Source of the DNA: Pedobacter hiemivivus
GTDB taxonomy: Bacteria; Bacteroidota; Bacteroidia; Sphingobacteriales; Sphingobacteriaceae
Direction of reading: 5' to 3'
Length of the DNA: 64,000 nt
NCBI RefSeq assembly: GCF_004331685.1
Contig: NZ_SJSM01000011.1
Location: forward strand, 118,990-182,989
Notes under the pieces: model-generated
What the model was told of the DNA's origin: nothing
The model's input: only the letters and a program-made list of their open reading frames with translations
Database searches by the model: none
Part shown: in pieces, positions 35,866 to 45,053 of the stretch
Layout of the letters: each line of letters starts with the position of its first letter
Position numbering within the stretch: position 1 is the stretch's first letter
Position numbers and translations under genes: made by a program

Positions 35866-36595
35866 AACGATATTAATTGATGATGAGCCTTTGGCCAGGG
35901 ATGTGGTGAAGCATTACCTGAGCAATTTTCCTGACGTTGAGGTAGTAGCCGAATGTAATGATGGTTTTGAAGGAATAAAAGCCATTGCAGGGTATCAGCC
36001 GGATCTGATTTTTCTAGATATACAAATGCCTAAAATCAGTGGTTTTGAAATGCTGGAGCTGATAGATAAGCATCCGGCAGTTATATTTACTACTGCTTTT
36101 GATGAGTATGCGATTAAGGCCTTTGAGGTAAATGCTATTGATTACTTACTGAAACCGATAGAGCAGAGTCGATTTGAGCTGGCGATGCAAAAACTACCAG
36201 CTAGATTGAATAATATAGATGCTGTTGCGAAGGAGTTGCTGGATGTAGCAGGGCTAAGTCCGGCTCAAAGTAATAGGGTAGTAGTTAAAAAGAATGGCGT
36301 AATTAAAATTATTGCAGTCGTTGATATTCATTACCTGGAGGCTGACGATGATTATGTGAAACTGAGTACCTCGGAAGGGATTTTTCAGAAGAATAAAACG
36401 ATGAGTTTTTTCGAAAGAACACTAGAAAGTAGTCAATTTATTCGGATTCATCGATCATATATCATAAATTTGGCCCAGGTTACACGTATAGAGCTGAAAG
36501 AAAAAGATAGCTATGTAGTGCTTTTAAAATCGGATATATGGCTGCCAGTGAGCAAAACAGGCTACATAAAACTGAAAGCTGCCCTAGGATTGTAA
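35858..36595 (+). CDS. LytTR-family response regulator
   Basis: I take the ATG at 35858 (MIRTILIDDEPLARD) as start; an upstream frame to 35828 lies inside the kinase gene. The receiver has D8/D9, phosphoacceptor D54 (LIFLDIQMPKISG) and the late lysine in DYLLKPIEQ. The C-terminal LytTR DNA-binding domain covers about 140-245 (HYLEADDDYVKL; FIRIHRSYIINLAQV). The LytS-type kinase is its obvious partner. The targets may include the LiaF-like operon itself, which is inference. Confidence 0.95.
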   Translation: MIRTILIDDEPLARDVVKHYLSNFPDVEVVAECNDGFEGIKAIAGYQPDLIFLDIQMPKISGFEMLELIDKHPAVIFTTAFDEYAIKAFEVNAIDYLLKPIEQSRFELAMQKLPARLNNIDAVAKELLDVAGLSPAQSNRVVVKKNGVIKIIAVVDIHYLEADDDYVKLSTSEGIFQKNKTMSFFERTLESSQFIRIHRSYIINLAQVTRIELKEKDSYVVLLKSDIWLPVSKTGYIKLKAALGL

Positions 36596-36635
36596 CAGAA
36601 TTACAGAGAAAATGAAAACTATAGGTGAAATGTAT

Positions 36636-36666
36636 TTGCAATTAAATAAAAATCGCCCTATATTTG
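36636..36666 (+). promoter_or_regulatory. Promoter of rpmH-rnpA-yidD
   Basis: TTTG (36635-36638) and TATATTTG (36659-36666) are separated by 20 bp, an exact fit to the Bacteroidota housekeeping promoter TTTG-N19/20-TAnnTTTG. Transcription would start near 36670, about 38 bases before rpmH. Confidence 0.75.
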
Positions 36667-36707
36667 CACCTCTTATTTAAAAATAATAGTCAAGATATAA
36701 TACAGTT

Positions 36708-36866
36708 ATGAAAAGAACATTCCAACCTTCGCAAAGAAAGAGAAGAAACAAACACGGCTTCCGCGAAAGAATGGCTACAGCAAACGGTAGAAGAGTATTA
36801 GCTTCACGTCGCGCAAAAGGAAGAAAAAGATTAACGGTTTCAAGCGAAGGCCGCCACAAAGCATAA
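36708..36866 (+). CDS. rpmH: 50S ribosomal protein L34
   Basis: This 52-residue, very basic protein starts MKRTFQPSQRKRRNKHGFRE and ends with SSEGRHKA. That is the conserved L34 sequence with the FQPSxRKR and HGFRxRM elements. It is a structural protein of the large ribosomal subunit. It is directly upstream of rnpA, the classic order in bacteria, and is served by the promoter at 36636. Confidence 0.98.
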   Translation: MKRTFQPSQRKRRNKHGFRERMATANGRRVLASRRAKGRKRLTVSSEGRHKA

Positions 36867-36929
36867 TTTTTGATTGCAGCACAATTAGTGTTAGCAGATC
36901 AGGATGTCTGCAAATTTGCGATCAAAAAG

Positions 36930-37343
36930 ATGAACACATTTAATAAAGAAGAACGGTTATGTAGCAGGAAATTTTTAGACCTGCTATTTAAGAACGGTTC
37001 TTCTTTTTTGTTATATCCGTTTCGGGTATCATATATGTATGTTCCGGTTGAACATGAGTTTCCGGCGCAGATAGTAATTAATGTCGCTAAGAAAAGGTAC
37101 AAAAGGGCGGTAGACAGGAATCTGATCAAACGCCGCAGTCGCGAGGCTTACCGATTACAAAAGGAGCTGGAGCTTTATGCACTATTGCCGGAATCTGATG
37201 AGTTATTACTGCTTTCCCTACAGTTTGTTGGTAAAAAGATTTACGATTTTTCTTTTTTTGAGAAAAAAATGGCTGCTGCTTTGAAGCGGTTGATTGCAAA
37301 TCTGGAAGCTAAAAATACCACAGGAAAAGATGGGAGTAATTAA
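36930..37343 (+). CDS. rnpA: Ribonuclease P protein component
   Basis: I choose the ATG at 36930 (MNTFNKEERLCSRKFLDLLF), because the 20 residues before it, from a TTG at 36870, do not look like RnpA. The basic motif of the family, NVAKKRYKRAVDRNLIKRRS, is present in the middle, and the length of 137 residues is usual. It assists the catalytic RNA in removing tRNA 5' leaders. It follows rpmH by 63 bp and overlaps yidD by 14 bp. Confidence 0.96.
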   Translation: MNTFNKEERLCSRKFLDLLFKNGSSFLLYPFRVSYMYVPVEHEFPAQIVINVAKKRYKRAVDRNLIKRRSREAYRLQKELELYALLPESDELLLLSLQFVGKKIYDFSFFEKKMAAALKRLIANLEAKNTTGKDGSN

Positions 37344-37560
37344 GCAGGTTGTCGGTTGGTTCTTTTTAGCGCTTATTAAGCTTTATCAATGGTTTATATC
37401 TCCCTTGTTGGGTGCAAATTGTAGGTTTACACCTACCTGTTCGCAATATGGAATAGAAGCCATCAAAAAACATGGTCCTTTTAAAGGGGGCTGGCTAACT
37501 TTGAAACGCATTGGCCGTTGTCACCCTTGGGGCAGTCATGGTCATGATCCTGTTCCTTAA
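37330..37560 (+). CDS. yidD: Membrane protein insertion efficiency factor YidD
   Basis: With the ATG at 37330 (MGVIKQVVGWFFLALIKLYQ) the protein has 76 residues and the family hallmarks CRFTPTCSQYGIEAIKKHG and the C-terminal RCHPWGSHGHDPVP. It is an inner-membrane-associated protein that helps YidC and Sec insert membrane proteins. The 14-bp overlap with rnpA is normal for this cluster. yidC itself is not in the window. Confidence 0.96.
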   Translation: MGVIKQVVGWFFLALIKLYQWFISPLLGANCRFTPTCSQYGIEAIKKHGPFKGGWLTLKRIGRCHPWGSHGHDPVP

Positions 37561-37597
37561 TTAATTTTATCTTCCATTATCCTTAAATTCCAATACT

Positions 37598-38284
37598 ATG
37601 GCCACCATCCTTCAAATTGAAACAGCTACCCAAGTTTGTTCTGCTGCAATTTCTGTAAATGGCAAAACCATTGCCTTAAAAGAAGAGATGGCCAGTAACA
37701 TTCATGCAGGCAGTTTGACTTTGTTTATTAAGGAGGTGATGGATATGGCAGGCTTACAGTTTGCTGATCTGGATGCTGTAGCGGTGAGTAAAGGTCCTGG
37801 TTCTTATACAGGGTTACGTATTGGGGTTTCGACTGCCAAAGGTCTGTGTTTTGCACTGGATAAACCACTTATTGCGGTAGATACTTTGCAGATGATGACC
37901 GCTGGCTTTTTAATGCAGCAGAAGGACTGTGAAGGGTTGATCTGTGCAATGATAGATGCACGTAGGATGGAAGTCTTTACAGCAATGTTTGATAGGGATT
38001 TAAACTACGTGTTGCCTACTGAAGCGAAAATTATCGATGAAAATAGTTTTGCAACTGAACTGGCAGTAGGTAAGGTTACCTTTATTGGTGATGGTGCTAT
38101 GAAATGTGCGGAGGTATTGCAAAATGAACATGCTGCTTTTTCTGACCTTAATTTTAATTCTGCAGCTCATATGAGCCAATTGGCTTATAAAGCCTTTACA
38201 GCTGCTAAATTTGAGGATGTAGCGTATTTTGAGCCATTCTACTTGAAGGACTTTGTGTTGACTACACCCAAGAAAAAGGTTTAA
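37598..38284 (+). CDS. tsaB: tRNA t6A37 biosynthesis protein TsaB
   Basis: The 228-residue sequence has the ASKHA-fold start ILQIETATQVCSAAISVNGK, and AVSKGPGSYTGLRIGVSTAK near residue 65, which is the TsaB signature. It forms a complex with TsaD and TsaE for threonylcarbamoyladenosine formation in tRNAs reading ANN codons. It follows yidD by 37 bp. Its stop directly touches the stop of the convergent downstream gene, with no base between. Confidence 0.95.
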   Translation: MATILQIETATQVCSAAISVNGKTIALKEEMASNIHAGSLTLFIKEVMDMAGLQFADLDAVAVSKGPGSYTGLRIGVSTAKGLCFALDKPLIAVDTLQMMTAGFLMQQKDCEGLICAMIDARRMEVFTAMFDRDLNYVLPTEAKIIDENSFATELAVGKVTFIGDGAMKCAEVLQNEHAAFSDLNFNSAAHMSQLAYKAFTAAKFEDVAYFEPFYLKDFVLTTPKKKV

Positions 38285-39727
38285 TTATCTTTTTTTAGAA
38301 AAAACGCTAAACAGGCGTTTGAAAAAACTACTTTCTTTATCGTCTATACCTGGCATCGTACTGCTATTTTGCGGGTGATTTACAATGTCTCCGAACTTTA
38401 TTCCCAGTCCCATATAAAATGATGCACCGTTGTAGCCAGTTCCAATGGTACGGTCTTGCTTGATTACACCATTAATTTGTGTAACTGTTTTTAAGAGGTT
38501 ATCCGAGCCTAGAAAGACTTCAAAGTTGGGTGTTTGGTACATGCCTTGCATTCCTACTAGAAACAGGTTGTTTAAATTATAAGCAGGGATAACGCTTAAG
38601 GATAGCTCTCCGTATTTGATTTTATTGACAAATGCTACGTCTCCACCTTTGTAAAACAAGTTTTTAGACGCGATAAGGCTGGGGGTATAAGTAAGCGGGT
38701 AGCTTATGGCAAAGGCCTTAGAAACCATAAAATCTACTTTAGCATTGGTTGGGGTAAGGAAACTTTTATTGGTTTCGTTATCTGTCGCAATACTTGAAAT
38801 CTTTTTATCGATACTAGATGCATTCATTTCGGGATCGTCAATGATTAAAGGATCATTGAGGTTATTAAATTTGTTGTAGTACGAACTACTAGCCCATCTG
38901 ATGAAGCCAAGGTCTTTTAAATTGGCCATTATAAATACACCGCTTTTTGCAGTATAGCTAGTTCCGACTGAAACGGAAAGCCCTGGGTTTTTAAAGGTAG
39001 GGATTACATCTTTACTGGAGAAGTCGTCTGCATCAAGGAAACTGGCTTTATAGGTTCCACTTAGTGAGGCGACAAGTGGTTGTGTTGATGAGCCAGGATT
39101 GAAATTAGACTCAACAATGCTTAGTTTATTGTAAGCAATACCGCTTAATAGGCTCAGTTTAGCACCGAAGGCCAGTCTTTTGTTGTAGTTTTCGCGGTAG
39201 CTAAAACTAAATTGATGGTAAGACTGCTCGTATCCGTTGTTGTTAAAAGCGTTTGTAAAGTCTTGGTTTTGATAACCCAAAAACCTTTTGTAATTATCTA
39301 AGATAGCCAGAGTTTCGTTAGTGTAATCCAGATGGGCATCACTACGTATTTGCCATGCAAAGCCTATTTCTTTTTGATACTTATATGATTTAAATATTCT
39401 TAAAGTGAGTAAGTAGATGTTTGTATTTTGATGTACGGTATTGATATCTCCGGTTCCTAGCTTAAGATCTGTGGCATTGTATTTCCCCTCGTTGATGATT
39501 TTACGGATGAAATCTGAATTTCCTTTATTGGCGGCATTGATTCCAAAATAGGGTAAGAAGAAATTAGATGAAAATTTCCGGGACGAATCTAAGACAAAGG
39601 TTTTCTGAGCAGGATTCTCAAACCCATCGAACATCGTTTTTGTATTAAATAATCCGTATTGCTGCGCCTTTATAAATGTGGCATTACAGCTTAAAACAAA
39701 GCATAGAATGATGTACTTTTTCAACAT
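38285..39727 (-). CDS. Exported DUF5723 family outer-membrane-type protein
   Basis: A signal peptide (to about residue 21, ending FIKAQ) is followed by YGLFNTKTMFDGFENPAQKT and many alternating strands rich in Tyr, Asn and Ser, such as HQFSFSYRENYNKRLAFGAK and FYMGLGIKFGD at the end, consistent with an outer-membrane beta-barrel. This fits DUF5723. At 480 residues it is full length. The preceding gene, a membrane-anchored protein, is 14 bp upstream, so both are in one operon. Function unknown. Confidence 0.78.
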   Translation of the reverse strand: MLKKYIILCFVLSCNATFIKAQQYGLFNTKTMFDGFENPAQKTFVLDSSRKFSSNFFLPYFGINAANKGNSDFIRKIINEGKYNATDLKLGTGDINTVHQNTNIYLLTLRIFKSYKYQKEIGFAWQIRSDAHLDYTNETLAILDNYKRFLGYQNQDFTNAFNNNGYEQSYHQFSFSYRENYNKRLAFGAKLSLLSGIAYNKLSIVESNFNPGSSTQPLVASLSGTYKASFLDADDFSSKDVIPTFKNPGLSVSVGTSYTAKSGVFIMANLKDLGFIRWASSSYYNKFNNLNDPLIIDDPEMNASSIDKKISSIATDNETNKSFLTPTNAKVDFMVSKAFAISYPLTYTPSLIASKNLFYKGGDVAFVNKIKYGELSLSVIPAYNLNNLFLVGMQGMYQTPNFEVFLGSDNLLKTVTQINGVIKQDRTIGTGYNGASFYMGLGIKFGDIVNHPQNSSTMPGIDDKESSFFKRLFSVFSKKR

Positions 39728-39741
39728 AGGGGTGATTGGTG

Positions 39742-41316
39742 CTATAAAGCTAAAGAATCTTTTTGTAAAACATCAGGCTGTTTGTTGATTAAGATGTTAG
39801 TTTGGAATTTACCATTATCACCACTCAATTGATAAGTGAAAGAATCATATTTTTTTAATCCCTTGTCGGACCGTAAATGTCTGTCATAAGGCAGGTAGAT
39901 ATTTTTGCCGAAAATATCGGTAGAGTTGGCGTGATCTATATAGAAAATAATGCTCGAATTGCCCGGAAGTTGATTGTTTGCACTGATGTAATTAGGGCTG
40001 TTAATTAAAAGGCGGTTACTGTTATAATTATTTAAGAATGAGGTAAGCGTACTTGCATTATTTGCGAATATCATGTAATTATCAAGGATGATGTAGAAAG
40101 GTCTTTTAAAATCTTCAAGTGGCAGCCCGAAATAAGCATATAGTATATCAGCTTCCTTTAATAGTTTAATTTCGTCGGTATAATCTACGCTCAAATCTAT
40201 CAAAAGTTGCATGAGTTTATCGCCATTCGTTAAATTTATAGCCCCAATTTTTTCTGTTGTACTCAGCTGAAACGTGATCAACTGGTCTTTAAAGAATTTG
40301 GGGAAAATATCGTCCAGATTAAGGTGGTGTTTTGTGTTGATATCTGTGATCAATTTGGTTACTTTTTTATCCTCTTTTTTGCTTAAAAACCATTGATTTA
40401 ATTTTTTTCTCCAGGGAAGGTAGCTGTCTATCGCAAAAATCGTGTAAGCAGCAGTATTGATGGGTAGGATGTTCTGGATACTGATCTTTTGCGGATGAAG
40501 ATCAGAAAATAGGTTGTAATAATTGTTTGGATCGTTAGCTACAGTAGTACCTGTCAGTAGGATTTTGTCGTTGCTGTAATTATAAGTTAAAGCTGCAAAT
40601 GAGTTTTGGTTGTTTAGGCTGGATAATTCTCCATTTAACTTACCGGCAACTATGTTTTTTAACAGTGCAGGAAGTATATTGAAATTAATATATAGTTGAG
40701 CAAGGTTGTTTTTATTGAAGCGGTTACTGGCCTGGATGTATTCAGCAAATTTATCTGTTTTGTCTTTTAAAGTTTTAGCTAAAACAGCGGTTACCTGCTG
40801 CTGGGAATTAGAAAGGGCAACAAGATTTCCTTTTATGCCTAGATAAAATATGGTGCTGTCTGCCAGTGTTAGCTTTTTGAGGTTGTTAAGGTCTTCTAAT
40901 TGGGTTCCACTGACTTTTATAGAATGGATGAGCTGTGGAATATGGTTTGGGTTATTAAGTTGAGTAAGACATAAGAAGTCTATTTTCTGATTGCTTCCAG
41001 GAACAAGACAGAAGTATATGTTTTGGTTGTCTATGGCCTGACTTACTTTTGATAGGCTGAGCAGGTACTTTTTTAAGGAGCTCAGTTGCTGATATTTTTT
41101 ATCGCCCAGAATTTCATTGAATAGATGTTGTTCTTTTAAGATATCGGTAATACCTTTTTCATTTTCAAAAGAAAATATAAAACCTGAGCTGGAGGTGGCG
41201 GCATACAAGCCAATGTCTGAAGTGTTGTGGTCGGCGTTTAGCTTGGAAAAATATAAATAAGCCATCGCAACAATGGCAATAAGCAATAGGATGATACTAA
41301 TTAGAATCTTTTTCAT
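39742..41316 (-). CDS. Membrane-anchored hypothetical protein
   Basis: The 524-residue protein has an N-terminal anchor (about 3-24, ILISIILLLIAIVAMAYLYF) and a long extracytoplasmic part. That part contains regularly spaced segments such as SNRFNKNNLAQLYINFNILP, AALTYNYSNDKILLTGTTV and NSSIIFYIDHANS, with the look of a DUF3352-like repeat fold, but I cannot assign a family firmly. No enzyme motif. It is the first gene of a two-gene operon with the DUF5723 protein and should act in the periplasm, perhaps with that barrel. Confidence 0.7.
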   Translation of the reverse strand: MKKILISIILLLIAIVAMAYLYFSKLNADHNTSDIGLYAATSSSGFIFSFENEKGITDILKEQHLFNEILGDKKYQQLSSLKKYLLSLSKVSQAIDNQNIYFCLVPGSNQKIDFLCLTQLNNPNHIPQLIHSIKVSGTQLEDLNNLKKLTLADSTIFYLGIKGNLVALSNSQQQVTAVLAKTLKDKTDKFAEYIQASNRFNKNNLAQLYINFNILPALLKNIVAGKLNGELSSLNNQNSFAALTYNYSNDKILLTGTTVANDPNNYYNLFSDLHPQKISIQNILPINTAAYTIFAIDSYLPWRKKLNQWFLSKKEDKKVTKLITDINTKHHLNLDDIFPKFFKDQLITFQLSTTEKIGAINLTNGDKLMQLLIDLSVDYTDEIKLLKEADILYAYFGLPLEDFKRPFYIILDNYMIFANNASTLTSFLNNYNSNRLLINSPNYISANNQLPGNSSIIFYIDHANSTDIFGKNIYLPYDRHLRSDKGLKKYDSFTYQLSGDNGKFQTNILINKQPDVLQKDSLAL

Positions 41317-41396
41317 GTGTTACTACAAATTTAACTGAATAGTTTGACTATTTAATTTAATCGTAGTGATTACTGGGGAAATGCTGTCAAGTTTGT

Positions 41397-41404
41397 TAAT
41401 TTTG
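41397..41404 (+). promoter_or_regulatory. -7 promoter box of the DUF423 gene
   Basis: TAATTTTG matches TAnnTTTG exactly and lies 21 bp before the ATG at 41426. No TTG is found at the expected -33 distance, so the assignment rests on one box only. Confidence 0.35.
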
Positions 41405-41425
41405 TGGTATAAAAGCCGATCTATC

Positions 41426-41812
41426 ATGAGCAGACGTATTATCTTGACCGCATCTTTATTTGGTGCAATAGCCGTAATGTTTGGTGCCTTTGGTGCACAT
41501 ACTTTAAAGAATGTTTTAAGCGCGGGTAGTTTAGACATTTGGGCCAAAGGGGTTGAGTACCAGTTTTATCATACGTTGGCCTTGCTTTTTCTTTCGCAGC
41601 TTGCTATGAGGAATGAGAAACTGGTAAAATGGTCATATATCTTCTTTACACTTGGCATATTGCTTTTTTCAGGCTCGCTGTATTTGCTTGCGACAAGAGA
41701 TATTTTAAACATAGGTTTTGTAAATTATATAGGTCCGATTACCCCAATAGGCGGTTTATGCTTTATCCTTGGATGGGCATTGTTATTTGTTAGTGCATTA
41801 AAAAAGAATTAA
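41426..41812 (+). CDS. DUF423 family membrane protein (YgdD-like)
   Basis: I choose the ATG at 41426 (MSRRIILTASLFGAIAVMFG), because the 20 residues before it are not typical and overlap the promoter box. The family signature GAFGAHTLKNVL is followed by VEYQFYHTLALLFLSQLA and two more membrane segments ending GLCFILGWALLFVSALKK. The 128 residues give about four membrane spans. Function is unknown. The priA gene starts 2 bp after its stop and is probably co-transcribed. Confidence 0.92.
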   Translation: MSRRIILTASLFGAIAVMFGAFGAHTLKNVLSAGSLDIWAKGVEYQFYHTLALLFLSQLAMRNEKLVKWSYIFFTLGILLFSGSLYLLATRDILNIGFVNYIGPITPIGGLCFILGWALLFVSALKKN

Positions 41813-41814
41813 CA

Positions 41815-44289
41815 ATGGATGATGGGCTACTGGAATTTAAAGAGCGGGAAACACTTTTCGTAGAGGTTGTTTTACCTTTATCTTTATCTAAAAACTACAT
41901 GTATCGTGTTCCGTTTGAATTGAACGAACACATCGCTGTTGGAAAACGCGTGGTCGTGCAGTTTGGGAAGAATAAAATTTATACGGCACTTGTTAAAAGT
42001 ATTAGTCAAACGGCTCCTGAACATTATCAGGCGAAGTATATCATTGATGTAGTAGACGAACATCCGATAATTACTCAAAATCAATTGCAGTTGTGGGATT
42101 GGATGACTGGTTATTACCTGTGTAATGAGGGAGATGTGATGTCGGCCGCATTGCCTACAGGTTTAAAGTTAGCAAGTGAGACGATTATTGTAAGGAAGGA
42201 TGATGCGCCGGTTGAGGAGGTGTTGACGGATAAGGAAACCATTCTAATCAATGCATTAAATAACCATCAGCGTTTAACCATTGACGATGTCTCTGCTTTG
42301 CTTGGACAAAAAACGGTGTACCCGATTATCAATTCGTTGCTCGAAAAGGACTTAATTTATATTGCCGAAGAGGTTGTAGAAAAATATAGGCCTTTATTAA
42401 AATCGTTTGTTTCTCTTAATTCCTTTTATCAGGAAGAGGAAAACCTCAAACAACTGTTTGAGATTTTAGAAAGAGCACCGAAGCAGTTGAATGCATTGCT
42501 GTCCTATATTAAGCTTTATAGGCAGATGAATTTAATTCCTAAGCATCAACTACTGGAAGATAGTGGTTGTGGACAGGCGGCCTTTAAAACGCTGGTGGAT
42601 AAAGGGATATTTAAAGTTGATAAGCTGCCGGTAAGTAGGCTAAAAGAAAATGATGATGATTTTGTGTTAAATTTTGAATTGAGCGAAGCTCAGCACAAAG
42701 CTTTAACACAGGTTGAAACTGAGTTTGAGCAGAAGGATGTGGTGCTGTTGCACGGGATTACAGCTTCTGGTAAAACTCAGATTTATATTAAGTTAATTGA
42801 AAAGGCAATTGAAAAAGGTGGACAGGTTTTATTCTTGTTGCCGGAAATTGCTTTAACTACTCAGATTGTACAAAGGATTCAGCGCTATTTTGGCGATGCT
42901 ATTGGCGTATACCACTCTAAATTTAACAACAATGAAAGGGTTGAGATTTGGAATAAGGTGCTGAATGGTAAGTATAGGGTTGTTTTAGGTGCCAGATCTG
43001 CCGTGTTTCTGCCTTTTAAAGAGCTGAAACTGATTGTGGTGGATGAGGAACATGAATCTTCTTTTAAACAGCAGGAACCATCGCCGAGGTATCAGGCAAG
43101 GGATGTGGCTGTTTATCTGGCGCATTTACATCAGGCAAAGGCCGTACTGGGTTCTGCTACGCCTTCGTTGGAAAGTTATTATAATGCGGTTAACCATAAG
43201 TATGGATTGGTAACTGTAAATGAGCGTTTTGGTGGAGTAGAATTACCACTGCATGAGGTGGTGAGTATCTCTGAAGAAACGAAGAAGAAAAAGATGGTTT
43301 CTTATTTTTCTGCTAAGTTGATTGATGGAATCGCGGATACGATAGCGCAAAAGGAACAGGTGATCTTGTTTCAGAATCGCCGTGGTTATGCCACTATTCT
43401 GATTTGTGCCACCTGTGGCTTTGCACCTAAATGTGTAAACTGTGATGTAAGTTTAACGTACCATAAAACCAGTGGTAAGCTACATTGCCATTATTGTGGG
43501 TATCATCAAAGTAGTATTAATGTATGTCCGGCTTGTGGTTCGGTACACATCGAGCAAAAAGGTTTTGGAACGGAAAGAGTGGAAGAGGAGTTAAGTCTGG
43601 TTTTTCCGGATGCCAAAATTGCACGATTGGATGTGGATAGTACCAGAACCAAGAATGGCTTACAGCAGATTATCTCTGATTTTCAGGAAAAGAAGACGGA
43701 TATTTTGATTGGTACGCAGATGGTTGCCAAAGGTTTGGATTTTGATAACGTGACGCTGATTGGGGTAATTAATGCTGATACGCTATTCAATTATCCTGAT
43801 TTCAGGGCATTTGAGCGGAGTTATCAGCTGCTTGCTCAGGTTGCTGGCCGTGCCGGAAGAAGGAATAAGCAGGGTAAGGTAATTATACAGGCTTACGATG
43901 ATTCGCATCGGATCATTAAGCAGGTGATAGAAAACAAGTATCTTGAAATGTATAATGAGGAGCTTGCTGAGCGTAAAATGTTCCATTATCCTCCTTTTAC
44001 CAGGTTGATATTTATCAATATTAAGCATAAGGACCAGGATCTTTTAAATGTTGCAGCTCAACGTTTTGCTTCGACCTTAAGGGCGCAGTTGGGGAAACGG
44101 GTATTGGGACCAGAGCAGCCTATTGTAGCGCGGGTAAGGAATTATTACATCAAACAGGTGATCATCAAAAGTGATAAAGATACTTCCATCCAGAAAGTTA
44201 AATCCATTCTGAAAGATACCATCTTACAATTTCAAAGCGAAAAGGATTACAGGAGCGTAAACATACAGGTTGATGTTGATCCTTACTAG
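41815..44289 (+). CDS. priA: Primosomal replication restart helicase PriA
   Basis: The 824-residue protein has the N-terminal 3'-DNA-binding domain, then Walker A HGITASGKTQIY, DEEH box VVDEEHESSFKQQ and motif III LGSATPSLESY. The zinc-binding cysteines are in CATCGFAPKCVNCDVSLTYH and CHYCGYH...CPACGS. The helicase C-terminal motifs follow (GTQMVAKGLDFDNVTLIGV; QVAGRAGRR). It reloads the replicative helicase at collapsed forks. Confidence 0.97.
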   Translation: MDDGLLEFKERETLFVEVVLPLSLSKNYMYRVPFELNEHIAVGKRVVVQFGKNKIYTALVKSISQTAPEHYQAKYIIDVVDEHPIITQNQLQLWDWMTGYYLCNEGDVMSAALPTGLKLASETIIVRKDDAPVEEVLTDKETILINALNNHQRLTIDDVSALLGQKTVYPIINSLLEKDLIYIAEEVVEKYRPLLKSFVSLNSFYQEEENLKQLFEILERAPKQLNALLSYIKLYRQMNLIPKHQLLEDSGCGQAAFKTLVDKGIFKVDKLPVSRLKENDDDFVLNFELSEAQHKALTQVETEFEQKDVVLLHGITASGKTQIYIKLIEKAIEKGGQVLFLLPEIALTTQIVQRIQRYFGDAIGVYHSKFNNNERVEIWNKVLNGKYRVVLGARSAVFLPFKELKLIVVDEEHESSFKQQEPSPRYQARDVAVYLAHLHQAKAVLGSATPSLESYYNAVNHKYGLVTVNERFGGVELPLHEVVSISEETKKKKMVSYFSAKLIDGIADTIAQKEQVILFQNRRGYATILICATCGFAPKCVNCDVSLTYHKTSGKLHCHYCGYHQSSINVCPACGSVHIEQKGFGTERVEEELSLVFPDAKIARLDVDSTRTKNGLQQIISDFQEKKTDILIGTQMVAKGLDFDNVTLIGVINADTLFNYPDFRAFERSYQLLAQVAGRAGRRNKQGKVIIQAYDDSHRIIKQVIENKYLEMYNEELAERKMFHYPPFTRLIFINIKHKDQDLLNVAAQRFASTLRAQLGKRVLGPEQPIVARVRNYYIKQVIIKSDKDTSIQKVKSILKDTILQFQSEKDYRSVNIQVDVDPY

Positions 44290-44350
44290 ATTTTATTGGG
44301 ATTGATCCTGTGTCAATTAGACTTCGTTAGCTTATTTAGGCCCGAAAAGA

Positions 44351-44382
44351 TTGAGTTATTAGTTTTCAAATCGTTAAATTTG
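44351..44382 (+). promoter_or_regulatory. Promoter of pcm
   Basis: TTG (44351-44353) and TAAATTTG (44375-44382) with a 21-bp spacer fit the TTTG-N20-TAnnTTTG pattern. The start codon is at 44390, so the 5' leader would be only about four bases. Confidence 0.6.
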
Positions 44383-44389
44383 GGGTGAA

Positions 44390-45046
44390 ATGGCATACAA
44401 GTTTGTTGATAATTACAGAGAGCAGGGGGCGAGGAAACGTTTGGTAGTTCACCTCGAGTCGAGAGGGATAGCAGATAAGAGAGTACTTAAGGCTATAGGG
44501 AAAATACCACGACATTTCTTTTTTGATGAAACCTTTTGGAATCAGGCTTATAAGGACATCGCGTTCCCTATAGGTGATGGACAAACTATTTCTCAGCCAT
44601 ATACTGTCGCTTATCAAAGCGAGCTGCTTCATATTAAAAAAGGCGATAAGGTTTTGGAAATTGGAACAGGTTCCGGTTATCAAACTTGCGTGTTGATGGA
44701 GTTAGGTGCAAATGTTTATACGATAGAGCGTCAGGAAAGCATATACCGACACACCATACGGGTTTTACCAGGAATGGGTTATAATGCGCATTTCTTTTTT
44801 GGTGATGGATCTAAAGGAATTGCTGAGCATGCTCCTTATGATAAGATCATTGTAACTGCGGGTGCTCCGTTTGTACCTGAGACATTACTGAAACAGCTTA
44901 AAATTGGCGGAATATTGGTGATCCCGGTAGGTGATGAGAATTCGCAAAAAATGGTAACGGTAATCCGAATCAATGAAACAGATTATGACAGGATTGAACT
45001 GGATACTTTTAGGTTTGTACCGCTAGTGGGTGACCAGGCTTGGTAA
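44390..45046 (+). CDS. pcm: Protein-L-isoaspartate O-methyltransferase
   Basis: The 218-residue protein has the family opening around GIADKRVLKAIGKIPRHFFF, the pre-motif ISQPYTVAYQSELL, the SAM-binding motif VLEIGTGSGYQTCVLMELGA and IIVTAGAPFVPETLLKQLKI with GGILVIPVG. It methylates isoaspartate in aged proteins with S-adenosylmethionine, starting repair. It has its own promoter and ends 7 bp from the convergent smpB. Confidence 0.95.
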   Translation: MAYKFVDNYREQGARKRLVVHLESRGIADKRVLKAIGKIPRHFFFDETFWNQAYKDIAFPIGDGQTISQPYTVAYQSELLHIKKGDKVLEIGTGSGYQTCVLMELGANVYTIERQESIYRHTIRVLPGMGYNAHFFFGDGSKGIAEHAPYDKIIVTAGAPFVPETLLKQLKIGGILVIPVGDENSQKMVTVIRINETDYDRIELDTFRFVPLVGDQAW

Positions 45047-45053
45047 AGGCTGA

